DNA of 64,000 nucleotides from Curtobacterium sp. MMLR14_010 (GCF_001865015.1 NZ_MJGV01000002.1:4182-68181); one strand, 5' to 3'; counted from the first letter of the stretch, positions 17,350 through 26,659 are shown. Notes: generated from the sequence alone by a model not told the origin. A program made the numbers and translations.

Positions 17350-18285
17350 ATGAGCACGCTCGCAGCGCGCACGGCCCCGGCCGGGTCGCCGGCAGCGCCA
17401 CCGCGACGTCGGCCGAAGCCGAGGGGCCGGTTCACCGGGTGGCTCTTCGTGGGCCCGTTCGTCGTCGTCCTGGTCCTCATGCTCATCGTGCCGATCGGGT
17501 ACGCGCTCTGGCTCAGCCTGTTCCGCGACCAGCTCGTCGGCGGCAACCAGTTCGTCTGGTTCGCCAACTACGTGCAGCTCCTCCAGGACTCGCAGTTCTG
17601 GTCCGGCTTCGGTCGGGTCGTCGTGTTCCTGGTCATCCAGGTGCCGATCATGCTCGGGCTCGCGCTCGTGGCCGCCCTCACGCTCGACAGCGCGCGGCTC
17701 TGGGGGACGTCGTTCTTCCGCATCGCGGTGTTCCTGCCCTACGCGGTCCCCGGCGTCGTCGCGGCGCTCATCTGGGGCTTCATCTACGGCAACCAGTTCG
17801 GCCTGACCGGTGCGGCGAACGACGCCCTCGGCATCGACCTGCTGCAGCCGTTCAGCCCGACCTGGGTCCTCACGTCGATCGGCAACGTCGTCACGTGGGA
17901 GTTCCTCGGCTACAACATGCTGATCTTCTACGCGGCCCTCCGCACCGTCCCCGGCGAGCTGTACGAAGCCGCCGAGCTCGACGGCGCCGGACCCCTGCGC
18001 ACGGTCTTCTCGATCAAGCTCCCCGCGCTCCGCGGCCCGATGGTCATCGCCACGATCTTCTCGATCATCGGCAGCTTCCAGCTCTTCAACGAGCCGAACC
18101 TGCTGAAGACCCTCGCCCCGAACGTCATCGGCAGCTCCTTCACGCCGAACATGTACGCCTACTCGCTGTCCTTCAGCGGCCAGCAGTTCAACTACTCCGC
18201 CACCGTCGCCATCGTGATGGGCGTCATCACCGCCGTGATCGCCTACGTCGTGCAGGTCCGCGGCACCCGACAGGAGAACCGATGA
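17350..18285 (+). CDS. Sugar ABC transporter permease (MalF-like, CUT1)
   Basis: A 311-aa inner-membrane permease with six segments. The EAA loop reads YEAAELDGAGPLRTVFSIKLP. GAAGGAGTCAC places the start at ATG 17350. It overlaps the next permease gene by ATGA. First gene of the operon permease-permease-SBP-GH35, so the likely substrate is a beta-galactoside such as a galacto-oligosaccharide. No ATPase gene is present. Confidence 0.93.
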   Translation: MSTLAARTAPAGSPAAPPRRRPKPRGRFTGWLFVGPFVVVLVLMLIVPIGYALWLSLFRDQLVGGNQFVWFANYVQLLQDSQFWSGFGRVVVFLVIQVPIMLGLALVAALTLDSARLWGTSFFRIAVFLPYAVPGVVAALIWGFIYGNQFGLTGAANDALGIDLLQPFSPTWVLTSIGNVVTWEFLGYNMLIFYAALRTVPGELYEAAELDGAGPLRTVFSIKLPALRGPMVIATIFSIIGSFQLFNEPNLLKTLAPNVIGSSFTPNMYAYSLSFSGQQFNYSATVAIVMGVITAVIAYVVQVRGTRQENR

Positions 18286-19259
18286 GCACCCTGCAGCACC
18301 CCGCCACCGGTCCCGCCGGGCCGGCCACGGTGACCGAGGCGACCACGACGCTCCGCGACGGCCGTGGCGGCGCGGGACGAGCCTCCAGGAAGGCGAAGCA
18401 GCCCGTCGACGGCCGCAAGCCGAAGCGGTCCGGTCTCCTGACCGCCGTGATGATCGTCTTCGTCGTGTACTCGTTCGCGCCGCTGTTCTACCTGCTCGTG
18501 AACAGCACGAAGACGCAGTCGTCGCTGCTGTCCACGTTCGGCCTCTGGTTCGGCGGGGACTTCAACCTCTGGCAGAACATCGTCGACACCGTCACGTACA
18601 ACGACGGCATCTTCCTGCAGTGGTTCGGCAACACGCTGCTGTACGTGGTCGTCGGTGCCGGCGGAGCGACGCTCCTGGCGACCGTCGCCGGCTACGGCAT
18701 GGCGAAGTTCGCGTTCCCCGGCCGCCGCGCCGTGTTCGCGATCGTCCTCGGCGCCATCGCGGTGCCCGGTACGGCCCTCGCGGTCCCGACCTTCCTGCTC
18801 TTCTCGCAGGTCGGCCTGACCAACACCCCGTGGGCGATCATCCTGCCCTCGCTGATCAGCCCGTTCGGCATGTACCTGGTGTGGACGTACGCGGTCGACG
18901 CGATCCCGTCCGAGCTCCTCGAGGCCGCCCGCATGGACGGCGCGGGGGAGTTCCGGATCTTCTTCACGATCGCGCTCCGCCTGCTCGCCCCCGGTGTCGT
19001 CACCGTGCTGCTCTTCGCCGTCGTCGCGACGTGGAACAACTACTTCCTGCCGCTCATCATGCTGAGCGACCCGAAGTGGTACCCGCTCACCGTCGGCCTC
19101 AACCAGTGGAACGCGCAGGCCACCGGTTCCGGTGCGCAGCCGATCTACAACCTCGTCGTCACCGGTTCGCTCCTCACGATCATCCCGATCGTGGTCGCGT
19201 TCCTCTTCCTGCAGCGCTTCTGGCAGTCCGGCCTCGCCGCCGGGTCCGTCAAGGCCTGA
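18282..19259 (+). CDS. Sugar ABC transporter permease (MalG-like, CUT1)
   Basis: A 325-aa permease. About 50 hydrophilic, basic residues precede the first membrane segment (about 54-74). The EAA loop reads LEAARMDGAGEFRIFFTIALR. Its ATG at 18282 overlaps the preceding stop codon. It partners the MalF-like protein in galactoside import. Confidence 0.92.
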   Translation: MSTLQHPATGPAGPATVTEATTTLRDGRGGAGRASRKAKQPVDGRKPKRSGLLTAVMIVFVVYSFAPLFYLLVNSTKTQSSLLSTFGLWFGGDFNLWQNIVDTVTYNDGIFLQWFGNTLLYVVVGAGGATLLATVAGYGMAKFAFPGRRAVFAIVLGAIAVPGTALAVPTFLLFSQVGLTNTPWAIILPSLISPFGMYLVWTYAVDAIPSELLEAARMDGAGEFRIFFTIALRLLAPGVVTVLLFAVVATWNNYFLPLIMLSDPKWYPLTVGLNQWNAQATGSGAQPIYNLVVTGSLLTIIPIVVAFLFLQRFWQSGLAAGSVKA

Positions 19260-19264
19260 CCCAC

Positions 19265-19354
19265 GGCCGGGAGGCTCGAGGCGACCCCGCCACGCGCCTC
19301 CAGCCCGCCAGCCAGGAGGCTCGGGGCCACCCCGCCACGCGCCTCCAGCCCCAC
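19265..19354. repeat. Two 45-bp tandem family A hairpins inside the galactoside operon
   Basis: Two near-identical 45-bp units contain GAGGCTCG (19271 and 19316) paired with CGCGCCTC after a CCCCGCCA loop. They lie between the second permease gene and the SBP gene in the same operon. Hairpins here may partly terminate or protect RNA, changing the SBP-to-permease ratio. Confidence 0.75.
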
Positions 19355-19393
19355 AGCAGCACCTCCCAACACGAAGAAGTGAAAGGCACCCCC

Positions 19394-20728
19394 ATGAACA
19401 CGAAGGCCCGGCGCGGACTCAGCGCCCTCGCCATCGGCGTCACCGCCGCCATCGCCCTGGCGGCCTGCTCGTCCGGCGGCTCGTCCTCCGGCGGCTCCGC
19501 CTCGGACATCGACTCGGCGCTCGCCAAGGGTGGCACGCTGACCTACTGGTCCTGGACCCCGTCCGCGAAGGCCCAGGTCGCCGCGTTCGAGAAGCAGTAC
19601 CCGAAGGTCGACGTCAAGCTCGTCAACGCCGGCACCGGTGCCGACCAGTACACGAAGCTGCAGAACACGATCAAGGCCGGCTCGGGTGCCCCCGACGTCG
19701 CGCAGGTCGAGTACTACGCCATCCCGCAGTTCTCGCTGTCCGAGTCGCTCCTCGACCTGTCGAGCTACGGCTTCGACGGCCTGGAGAGCAAGTTCGCGGC
19801 CAGCACCTGGAGCTCCGTGACGAACGGGGACAAGGTCTACGGCCTGCCGCAGGACTCCGGCCCCATGGCGCTGTTCTACAACAAGAAGGTCTTCGACGCG
19901 AACGGCATCACCGTCCCGAAGACGTGGGACGAGTACGTCACCGCGGCCGAGAAGCTGCACCAGTCCGACCCCGACGCGTACATCGCGGCGGACTCCGGCG
20001 ACGCCGGCTTCACGACCAGCATGATCGCCCAGGCCGGTGGCACGCCGTTCACCACCTCGGGCGACAAGGTGACCGTCAACCTGCAGGACGAGGGCACCGA
20101 GAAATGGACCTCGACCTGGAACGAGCTCGTCGAGAAGAAGCTCCTCGCCAAGACCGTCGGCTGGACCGACGACTGGTACAAGCAGCTCGGCAACGGCCAG
20201 ATCGCCACGCTCATCACCGGCGCCTGGATGCCCGGCAACCTCGAGGCGAGCGTCGCCGACGCCAAGGGTGACTGGCGCGTCGCCCCGATGCCGACCTACG
20301 ACGGCTCGAAGGCCGTCACCGCGAACAACGGCGGCAGCGCCGAGGTCGTCATGAAGCAGACGAAGAACCCGGCCCTCGCCGCCGGCTTCCTCAAGTGGCT
20401 GAACTCGTCGAAGGCTTCCACGAAGATCTTCATGGAGTCCGGCGGCTTCCCGTCGACCACCGCGGACCTGGAGTCCTCGGCCTTCCTCAACGAGGAGCCG
20501 GAGTACTTCGGTGGCCAGAAGATCAACGAGGTCCTCGTCGACGCCTCGAAGTCGTCGGACAACGACTTCACCTACCTGCCGTACCAGGTGTACGCGAACA
20601 GCGTCTACGCCGACACGGTCGGGCAGTCCTACGAGAAGGGCACCTCGCTGGAGTCCGGTCTCGAGGCCTGGCAGAACGCGCTCGTGAAGTACGGCAAGCA
20701 GCAGGGCTTCACGGTCTCGACCAAGTAG
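19394..20728 (+). CDS. Sugar ABC transporter substrate-binding lipoprotein (CUT1)
   Basis: A 444-aa family 1 extracellular sugar-binding protein. The signal peptide ends in ALAAC (Cys about 25), followed by a Gly/Ser linker. GAAAGG precedes ATG 19394. The fold includes the usual substrate-facing W-x-W near the N-terminus (LTYWSWTPS). It lies between the permeases and the GH35 gene; the ligand is probably a beta-galactoside. Confidence 0.93.
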   Translation: MNTKARRGLSALAIGVTAAIALAACSSGGSSSGGSASDIDSALAKGGTLTYWSWTPSAKAQVAAFEKQYPKVDVKLVNAGTGADQYTKLQNTIKAGSGAPDVAQVEYYAIPQFSLSESLLDLSSYGFDGLESKFAASTWSSVTNGDKVYGLPQDSGPMALFYNKKVFDANGITVPKTWDEYVTAAEKLHQSDPDAYIAADSGDAGFTTSMIAQAGGTPFTTSGDKVTVNLQDEGTEKWTSTWNELVEKKLLAKTVGWTDDWYKQLGNGQIATLITGAWMPGNLEASVADAKGDWRVAPMPTYDGSKAVTANNGGSAEVVMKQTKNPALAAGFLKWLNSSKASTKIFMESGGFPSTTADLESSAFLNEEPEYFGGQKINEVLVDASKSSDNDFTYLPYQVYANSVYADTVGQSYEKGTSLESGLEAWQNALVKYGKQQGFTVSTK

Positions 20729-20836
20729 CTGCAGCTCCACCATCCCCGGGGTCGTGCGGACACCAGTCCGCACGGCCCCGCTGTCTCGGGTCGCGTCGGC
20801 ACCGTCCGCGCGGCCCTGCTCTGAAAGGCTCTGCCC

Positions 20837-22684
20837 ATGCGCTTCGCGATCGGCGACACCGACTTCCTGCTCGACGGCGAGCCGCACCGGGTCCTCTCCG
20901 GCGCGATCCACTACTTCCGCGTCCACCCGGACTTGTGGGCCGACCGCATCCGCAAGGCCAAGCTGATGGGCCTCAACACCGTCGAGACCTACGTCGCGTG
21001 GAACGCGCACGAGGCCTCGCCCGGGCAGTTCGACTTCACCGGCGGACTCGACCTCGGCCGGTTCCTCGACCTCGTCGAAGCCTCGGGCATGCACGCCATC
21101 GTCCGTCCCGGCCCGTACATCTGTGCCGAGTGGACCAACGGCGGGCTGCCGTACTGGTTGTTCACCGACGGCACCGTGGGCATCCGCCGCGACGAGCCGC
21201 AGTTCCTCGCCGCCGTGTCGCGGTACCTCGACGCGCTCGCGCCGATCCTCGTCCCGCGGCAGATCGACGCCGGGGGTCCGATCGTCCTCGTGCAGGTCGA
21301 GAACGAGTACGGCGCGTACGGCTCCGACCCGGTCTACCTGGCGAAGCTCGAGGCGATGCACCGTGACATCGGGCTCACCGTCCCGTTCACGAGCGTCGAC
21401 CAGCCCATGGGCACCATGCTCGAGGACGGCTCGCTGCCCTCCCTGCACAAGACCGGGTCGTTCGGCTCGCGGTCGACCGAGCGGCTGGCCCGTCTCCGGC
21501 AGGCGCAGCCCACCGGGCCGCTGATGTGCTCGGAGTTCTGGGACGGCTGGTTCGACAGCTGGGGCGAGCACCACCACACCACCTCGGCGTCGGACAGCGC
21601 TGCCGACCTCGACGTGCTCCTCGCCGCGGGTGGCTCCGTGAACGTCTACATGTTCCACGGCGGCACGAACTTCGGCTTCACGAACGGCGCGAACGACAAG
21701 GGCGTGTACCGGCCGATCGCGACGTCCTACGACTACGACGCCCCGCTCGACGAGGCCGGCCGCCCCACGCCGAAGTTCCACGCGTTCCGCTCCGTCATCG
21801 AGCGCTACGCGCCCGTGCCCCCGCTGCCGGCATCGATGGAGCCCGGTGGGTCCGGCGTCCTGCACGACGGTCCCGGACCCGACGGCACGTCCGGCCAGGA
21901 GGCTCGGATCGCCCCCGCCACGGACCTCGCCGTCCAGCTCGACCGGTCGACGGCCCTGCGCACGCTGCTCCCGCAGCTCACGTCCTGGACCACGCACGAG
22001 ACGACCCCGACGTTCGACGAGCTCGGTGCCGCCTCGGGCTTCGTGCTGTACCGGACCGAGGTCGACCTGCCTTCCGGCGGCGTCCTCACCATCGGGGGAG
22101 AGGTCCGCGACCGCGTCCTCGTCAGCGTCGACGGCCGATCCGTCGGCGTCCTCGAGCGCGAGCACCACGACCGGGCGATCGCGCTCCCGCCGGTCACCGG
22201 GACGCTCGAGCTCCTCGTCGAGGACCAGGGCCGCGTCGACTACGGCACGCGGATCGGCGAGCCGAAGGGCCTGATCGGCGGCGTGGCGGTGGACGGCGTG
22301 CCGTTGTCCCGGTGGACGGCGTCGCCGCTCGCGCTCGCCCCCATGCCGTCCGTGGCGCTCGACGTGCTGCGCGCGCTGGAGCCCGTCGGCTCCTCGGGTG
22401 CTGCCGACGTCCTCGCCGGGCCCGTCGTGGCGCTCGGGTCGTTCGAGCTTGACGTGGTCTCCGACCGGTACCTGGCGCTCGACGGCTTCCGGAAGGGCGT
22501 CGCCTGGGTCAACGGGTTCTGCCTCGGGCGGTACTGGTCGCGCGGGCCGCAGCAGACCCTGGCGGTGCCGGGGCCGGTCCTGCGTGCGGGTCACAACGAG
22601 GTCGTCGTGTTCGAGTTGCACGCATCGGCGTCCCGCACGGTGCACCTGCGCGTCGAGCCCGACCTCGGCCACACCGAGGCCTGA
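20837..22684 (+). CDS. GH35 beta-galactosidase
   Basis: A 615-aa intracellular beta-galactosidase. The TIM barrel carries the acid/base in QVENEYGAYG (Glu157) and the nucleophile in CSEFWDGW (Glu233). Beta-sandwich domains follow, ending at about residue 600. There is no signal peptide. GAAAGG precedes ATG 20837. Last gene of the importer operon, so it hydrolyses imported galactosides. The loop at about residues 335-365 is encoded by DNA containing a family A core (GGAGGCTCGG, about 21898), a possible repeat-derived insertion. Confidence 0.95.
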   Translation: MRFAIGDTDFLLDGEPHRVLSGAIHYFRVHPDLWADRIRKAKLMGLNTVETYVAWNAHEASPGQFDFTGGLDLGRFLDLVEASGMHAIVRPGPYICAEWTNGGLPYWLFTDGTVGIRRDEPQFLAAVSRYLDALAPILVPRQIDAGGPIVLVQVENEYGAYGSDPVYLAKLEAMHRDIGLTVPFTSVDQPMGTMLEDGSLPSLHKTGSFGSRSTERLARLRQAQPTGPLMCSEFWDGWFDSWGEHHHTTSASDSAADLDVLLAAGGSVNVYMFHGGTNFGFTNGANDKGVYRPIATSYDYDAPLDEAGRPTPKFHAFRSVIERYAPVPPLPASMEPGGSGVLHDGPGPDGTSGQEARIAPATDLAVQLDRSTALRTLLPQLTSWTTHETTPTFDELGAASGFVLYRTEVDLPSGGVLTIGGEVRDRVLVSVDGRSVGVLEREHHDRAIALPPVTGTLELLVEDQGRVDYGTRIGEPKGLIGGVAVDGVPLSRWTASPLALAPMPSVALDVLRALEPVGSSGAADVLAGPVVALGSFELDVVSDRYLALDGFRKGVAWVNGFCLGRYWSRGPQQTLAVPGPVLRAGHNEVVVFELHASASRTVHLRVEPDLGHTEA

Positions 22685-22733
22685 GCGGGTCGGTGCGCGC
22701 AGCGGTCCTGCCGCGGGTCGGATCGCGCTCAGG

Positions 22734-22818
22734 AGGTCGAATCGCGCGTCGCGGGTCGTTCGTTCCGACCTCCCACGCGCGTTCCCACTCCCCATCGCGG
22801 GCGTCATGGGAAGGACCG
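22734..22818. repeat. Family D element D2 (inverted relative to D1)
   Basis: The reverse complement of this stretch aligns with 10423-10506 over about 84 bp. Blocks CCCATGAC, GCGATGGG, AACGCGCG, AGGTCGGAACGAACGACC and ACGCGCGATTCGACCT are shared. It lies between the convergent GH35 and membrane-protein genes. Confidence 0.75.
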
Positions 22819-22828
22819 CGCGCGGGGG

Positions 22829-23284
22829 TCAGGCGTCGGGACCGGTTGCCCACTCCCGGACCTGCAGCAGCGCCTCCCGACGCCAGCGCCAGTACGGTGC
22901 GAACTTCGTGCCGTCGTCCTCCCAGGCCCGCGTGAGCAGCCCGATCTGACGACGGCGTTCCCGCCCGGCGGTGTCTCGCCACTCGACCCAGGCGTCGTCG
23001 AGCACGGCGGTGATGCCCGCGCGGGGGAGCGTCCACGAGACGAGGAAGCCGTCGTACCGGAGCTCGTCATCGGCGAGGTGGACCGCGACCCGTGGCAGCC
23101 GGCTCGTGAGCCAGATTCCCGTCGCGACGAAGACAGCGCCGAGCATGACGAGGAACACCCGCGCCGACGCGTCCGGGGCAGTCGCGGCGAGGGCGATCAC
23201 GATCCCGGTGCCGATGAACACCGGGCCCATGAGGATCCCGTTCAGGACGCGGTCGAGCTTCGGCGGGCGGATCGTGGTCGTCAC
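22829..23284 (-). CDS. Small membrane protein with PH-like domain
   Basis: A 151-aa protein with two membrane segments (about 15-35 and 42-60), followed by a soluble domain starting AVHLADDELRYDGFLVSW that resembles the bacterial PH/DUF3093 type of small membrane protein. It starts at GTG 23284, 9 nt after the stop of the gene at 23294, so the two form an operon. Function unknown. Confidence 0.75.
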   Translation of the reverse strand: MTTTIRPPKLDRVLNGILMGPVFIGTGIVIALAATAPDASARVFLVMLGAVFVATGIWLTSRLPRVAVHLADDELRYDGFLVSWTLPRAGITAVLDDAWVEWRDTAGRERRRQIGLLTRAWEDDGTKFAPYWRWRREALLQVREWATGPDA

Positions 23285-23293
23285 GGGCAGCGG

Positions 23294-23593
23294 TCAGTCG
23301 TCGAGGGCGTCGAGTTCGGCGCGGGCGCGCTCGGCATCGGCGATGCGGTCGGCCTCCGGGCGCTCCCACCATGCAGGACCGCGTTCGCCGAGGCCGTGCT
23401 TGGCGAGCCCGTTCCGGTGCCGGGCAGCCTCGAGCGCCGTGTCGTCGCCCGAGCGCTTCGCCTGCTTGACCGCGTTCCGCCCGCGACCGAGGTGTGACCG
23501 GAGCGCCGCGGCGGTCTCCTCGGGGATCACCGGGTCGGTGCGGCGCCAGCGACGGCCGTCGACGACGAAGAAGTGGTCGTCCGGCTCGCTCAT
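23294..23593 (-). CDS. Conserved small basic protein, function unknown
   Basis: A 99-aa charged, soluble protein. The N-terminus MSEPDDHFFVVDGRRWRRTDP recalls actinobacterial proteins often labelled biopolymer transporter Tol without functional support. No membrane segment is seen. ATG 23593 is divergent from the radical SAM gene, 45 bp away, and it is followed closely by the PH-like gene. Confidence 0.78.
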   Translation of the reverse strand: MSEPDDHFFVVDGRRWRRTDPVIPEETAAALRSHLGRGRNAVKQAKRSGDDTALEAARHRNGLAKHGLGERGPAWWERPEADRIADAERARAELDALDD

Positions 23594-23638
23594 GCCTCTG
23601 ATTCTGCACCGTCGGTGGTGCCCGGTAGACAGGGGACG

Positions 23639-24712
23639 ATGACCGAACACCGCGTGCGCCCGATGCTCGACGTCCACCGCATCTACGCCGAACCCGCTGC
23701 GCTCGAGCTGCCCCGTGGAGCCGATGTCATCGCCAGGTGGCCCGACGCCGAGGTCGTCCCCGTCGAGTCGCACTGGAACATCCCGGAGGTCCACGGCGAC
23801 GAGCGCAACGTGTCGCGGTGGGTCCGGATCAAGACCGAGGCGCTGGTGCTCGGCGTGAAGAAGTCGCTCGTCACCCGGCCGAACGGTCGCTCGGCGGACT
23901 TCATCGCGCCGTCGACGGCGAACGGCTGCGCGATGGCGTGCGCGTACTGCTACGTGCCGCGCCGCAAGGGCTACAGCAACCCCGTCACGGTGTTCGCCAA
24001 CATCGAGCAGATCACGAAGCACGTCGCTCGGAACATCCACAAGCAGGGGCCGAAGACGGAGCCGAACCAGTGCGACCCGGACGCCTGGGTCTACGACATC
24101 GGTGAGAACAGCGACTGCTCCGTCGACGCGATGATCAGCGACAACGTGCGCGACCTCTGCGACCTGTTCCGCATGACGCCCACGGCCAAGGCGTCCTTCG
24201 CCACGAAGTACGTGAACCGTGAGCTGCTCCAGTGGGACCCGATGGGGCGCACGCGCATCCGGTTCTCCCTCATGCCGCACGAGACCGCCAAGGTGACCGA
24301 CATCCGGACGTCCCCGATCGCCGAGCGGATCGCGGCGGTCAACGACTTCGTGGACGCCGGGTACGAGGTCCACCTGAACTTCTCGCCCGTGATCCTCACG
24401 CCGACGTGGGAGTCCGACTGGGCGGAGCTCCTGCGGCAGGTCGACGACGTCCTGTCCCCGCGGGCGAAGGCGCAGCTCGCGGCAGAGGTCATCTTCCTCA
24501 CGCACAACGAACCCCTGCACCAGGTCAACCTCGGGTGGCACCCGAAGGCCGAGGACCTGCTCTGGCGTCCCGACCTGCAGGAGCAGAAGGTGTCGCAGAA
24601 CGGCGCCGTGAACGTCCGGTACCGCTCCGGCATGAAGGGGCAGCTCGTCGAGCGGTTCCGCGAGCTCGTCACCGAGCACCTGCCGTCCTGCCGCATCCGC
24701 TACGCCTTCTGA
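23639..24712 (+). CDS. Spore photoproduct lyase family radical SAM protein
   Basis: A 357-aa protein of the SplB-like radical SAM family. The Fe-S cluster motif is C-x3-C-x2-C (Cys97, Cys101, Cys104 in NGCAMACAYCYVP). In sporulating Firmicutes SplB repairs the thymine spore photoproduct. Microbacteriaceae do not sporulate, so the substrate here may differ, though DNA photoproduct repair remains plausible. AGGGG precedes ATG 23639. A hairpin terminator follows. Confidence 0.88.
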   Translation: MTEHRVRPMLDVHRIYAEPAALELPRGADVIARWPDAEVVPVESHWNIPEVHGDERNVSRWVRIKTEALVLGVKKSLVTRPNGRSADFIAPSTANGCAMACAYCYVPRRKGYSNPVTVFANIEQITKHVARNIHKQGPKTEPNQCDPDAWVYDIGENSDCSVDAMISDNVRDLCDLFRMTPTAKASFATKYVNRELLQWDPMGRTRIRFSLMPHETAKVTDIRTSPIAERIAAVNDFVDAGYEVHLNFSPVILTPTWESDWAELLRQVDDVLSPRAKAQLAAEVIFLTHNEPLHQVNLGWHPKAEDLLWRPDLQEQKVSQNGAVNVRYRSGMKGQLVERFRELVTEHLPSCRIRYAF

Positions 24713-24718
24713 ACACAC

Positions 24719-24752
24719 GAACGGCCCGACATCCGAGGATGCCGAGCCGTTC
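24719..24752. terminator. Bidirectional hairpin terminator
   Basis: GAACGGCCCGACATCC pairs with GGATGCCGAGCCGTTC (14 of 16 positions). It lies between the radical SAM gene and the convergent csbD-like gene. Confidence 0.8.
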
Positions 24753-24772
24753 AGGTGTTCAGGAGCAGGTGC

Positions 24773-24949
24773 TCACTTGCCGTCGACGGCGTCCTTCGCC
24801 TTCTCGGTCTCCATGCGCGCCTCGCCCATGTGCTGGTCCTTCTTGCCCTGGGCGTGCAGCTCCTGGTCGTCGGTGTGCTCGCCGACGGTCTCCTCGACCT
24901 TGCCGACGATCTTCTGGGTGGCGTCCTTGGCCTTGTCTCCGAGCGACAT
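24773..24949 (-). CDS. CsbD family stress protein
   Basis: A 58-aa hydrophilic CsbD-like protein: MSLGDKAKDATQKIVGKVEE followed by Glu/Lys-rich helical repeats. CsbD proteins are general stress proteins, often under sigma-B-type control, with no known biochemical activity. GAAGGAATCACC precedes ATG 24949 and rules out the longer reading. Confidence 0.9.
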   Translation of the reverse strand: MSLGDKAKDATQKIVGKVEETVGEHTDDQELHAQGKKDQHMGEARMETEKAKDAVDGK

Positions 24950-25055
24950 GGTGATTCCTTCCGGTGGGGGCATCACCGGTGGTCCCGATGGTGTGCCACC
25001 GACACTACGGACGCCTCTGTACCCCGTTCACTGCGGTGGGACAGGTGCGGGCTGA

Positions 25056-26156
25056 TCAGGGGATCAGTCGGTCTGCGCGGTAGCGCGCGAACAGGTCGGC
25101 GAAGGCCTGTTCGGTGCGGCGGTAGCCCGTGAACCCGGCGTCACGGCTCTTGCCCATGTCGGTCACGACCTCCATCGCGCGGCCGAGGTCGGCGTCGGTG
25201 TGCCACCACGATGCCACGCGGGTGATGTCCGACTCGATCAGGCCGTGCCGCTCGGCGATGCCGGCCCACGCGGCTTCGTGCGGGGCCATCTGCTGCTCCA
25301 GCGGTCGGGCCTCGCCGGAGAACCCGACGACGCGCGCCGGGTCGACCCCGAGGTGTGCGGCGAGCCGCGGCCACATCCAGCGCCAGCGGAAGACGTCGCC
25401 GTTGACGATGTTGAACGGCTCGTCGGCACCCTCGGGCGAGGTCGCCGCCCACACCATGTGCTCGGCGAGCAGCCCGGCGTCGGTCATGTCGGTGAGGCCG
25501 TTCCACTGCGCCTCGCTGCCCGGGAAGACGAAGTCCAGGTCGAGCTCCTTCGCCAACGTCGCCTGCACCGCGAGGGTCAGGCCCATGTTCATGGCGTTGC
25601 CGACGGCGTGCCCGATCACCGTGTGGGAGCGGTGCACGGACCAGGTGAAGCCCTGACGCTCGGCGGCGGCGAAGAGCTCGTCCTCCTGCGCGTAGTAGAA
25701 GTTCGGGGTGTCGAGCCGCGGCTCCTCCTCGTGGAAGGGGGTGTCGGGCATCTCGCCGGCGGCGTACGCCTCGAACGGGCCGAGGTAGTGCTTCAGCCCG
25801 GTCACCAGGGCGACGTGGGCGAGCGGCGCGTGGTCGAGGGCGGCGAGCAGGTCGCGCACCATCGCACTGTTCACGGCGATGTTCTCGGCCTCGGTCGCCT
25901 GCCGCTGCCAGGCGGTGAAGAACACGTGCGTGGGGCGTTCGTCGGCAAGTGCGCTACGGAGCCCCTCGGGGTCGCGGAGGTCGGCGGCGATGCCACGGAC
26001 GCCGTCGCGGGTCCCTGCTCGGCGCGAGAGCGCACTCACCTCCCACCCGTCGCGGGTCAGGCGCTCGACGAGGGCCGAGCCGGTGATGCCGCTGGCACCC
26101 ACGACGAGGGCACTGCGCTGGTCGGTGGACTGTGTGGTGGTTCCGTCGGGAGTCAT
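25056..26156 (-). CDS. SDR family oxidoreductase, PRISE type
   Basis: A 366-aa NAD(P)H-dependent reductase of the extended/atypical SDR group resembling progesterone 5-beta-reductase/iridoid synthase (PRISE) enzymes. The cofactor motif is VVGASGITG (about 18-26), and NFYYAQED carries the family-type Tyr. PRISE enzymes reduce activated C=C bonds of enones. The bacterial substrate is unknown. The start is ATG 26156; 38 bp upstream ends a co-directional zinc-ribbon gene. Confidence 0.85.
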   Translation of the reverse strand: MTPDGTTTQSTDQRSALVVGASGITGSALVERLTRDGWEVSALSRRAGTRDGVRGIAADLRDPEGLRSALADERPTHVFFTAWQRQATEAENIAVNSAMVRDLLAALDHAPLAHVALVTGLKHYLGPFEAYAAGEMPDTPFHEEEPRLDTPNFYYAQEDELFAAAERQGFTWSVHRSHTVIGHAVGNAMNMGLTLAVQATLAKELDLDFVFPGSEAQWNGLTDMTDAGLLAEHMVWAATSPEGADEPFNIVNGDVFRWRWMWPRLAAHLGVDPARVVGFSGEARPLEQQMAPHEAAWAGIAERHGLIESDITRVASWWHTDADLGRAMEVVTDMGKSRDAGFTGYRRTEQAFADLFARYRADRLIP

Positions 26157-26194
26157 CGCTGGTAGCCAACACCTGTCGTCGCGCGGGTGTTCCC

Positions 26195-26593
26195 TCAGCG
26201 AGGACGGCGGATCCGGATCGGGCCCTTGGCGGTCGACGGGTCGATGACGTTCCCGCCCTGGGTGATCTCGACCTCGCCCCTGGCGACCATCCGCCGAGCG
26301 GCTCGTCGAGCGGGTTCCATGAGGTCGCGCCAGTCCTCGCCGCCGATGGCCCGCGCGGCGTCGGAGGGGCAGATGCTCGACGTCAGTGCCCGGGCGTCGA
26401 GGAGGTCGTCGATGGTGCGCTCGAGCGTCCGGTCGGTGTCGTCGAGCTTGTGCCGACGGCAGGCGTCCGAGCACCACTTCGCATCCGGCGAGGCCGACTC
26501 GGGCATGCGACGCCCGCAGGACGCACACGTCCGTTCGGCCTGCGCCGCCGTCGCCCGGCGTGCGTCGTCCTCGGTGCGGATCGCTCGTCCCAT
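26195..26593 (-). CDS. Zinc-ribbon DUF2256/DUF3253 protein
   Basis: A 132-aa protein. The N-terminal CxxC...CxxxC zinc ribbon (CASCGRRM, then WCSDACRR) matches DUF2256-like fingers, and the C-terminal helical part (LEPARRAARRMVARGEVEIT) matches a DUF3253-like winged-helix fold. Nucleic-acid binding is plausible but unproven. It is co-directional with the PRISE gene and divergent from GH13. Confidence 0.82.
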   Translation of the reverse strand: MGRAIRTEDDARRATAAQAERTCASCGRRMPESASPDAKWCSDACRRHKLDDTDRTLERTIDDLLDARALTSSICPSDAARAIGGEDWRDLMEPARRAARRMVARGEVEITQGGNVIDPSTAKGPIRIRRPR

Positions 26594-26659
26594 GCGTCCA
26601 TCATCGTCCGGAAGCGCACTCCCGTACCCAGCCGACGCCGAACTGGCACCATCGGATCA

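Noticed and set aside
19145-22807. A 1220-codon minus-strand open frame across the SBP and GH35 genes
   Set aside because: It crosses three well-supported plus-strand features, has no recognisable fold and shows shadow-type Arg/Val/Asp composition.
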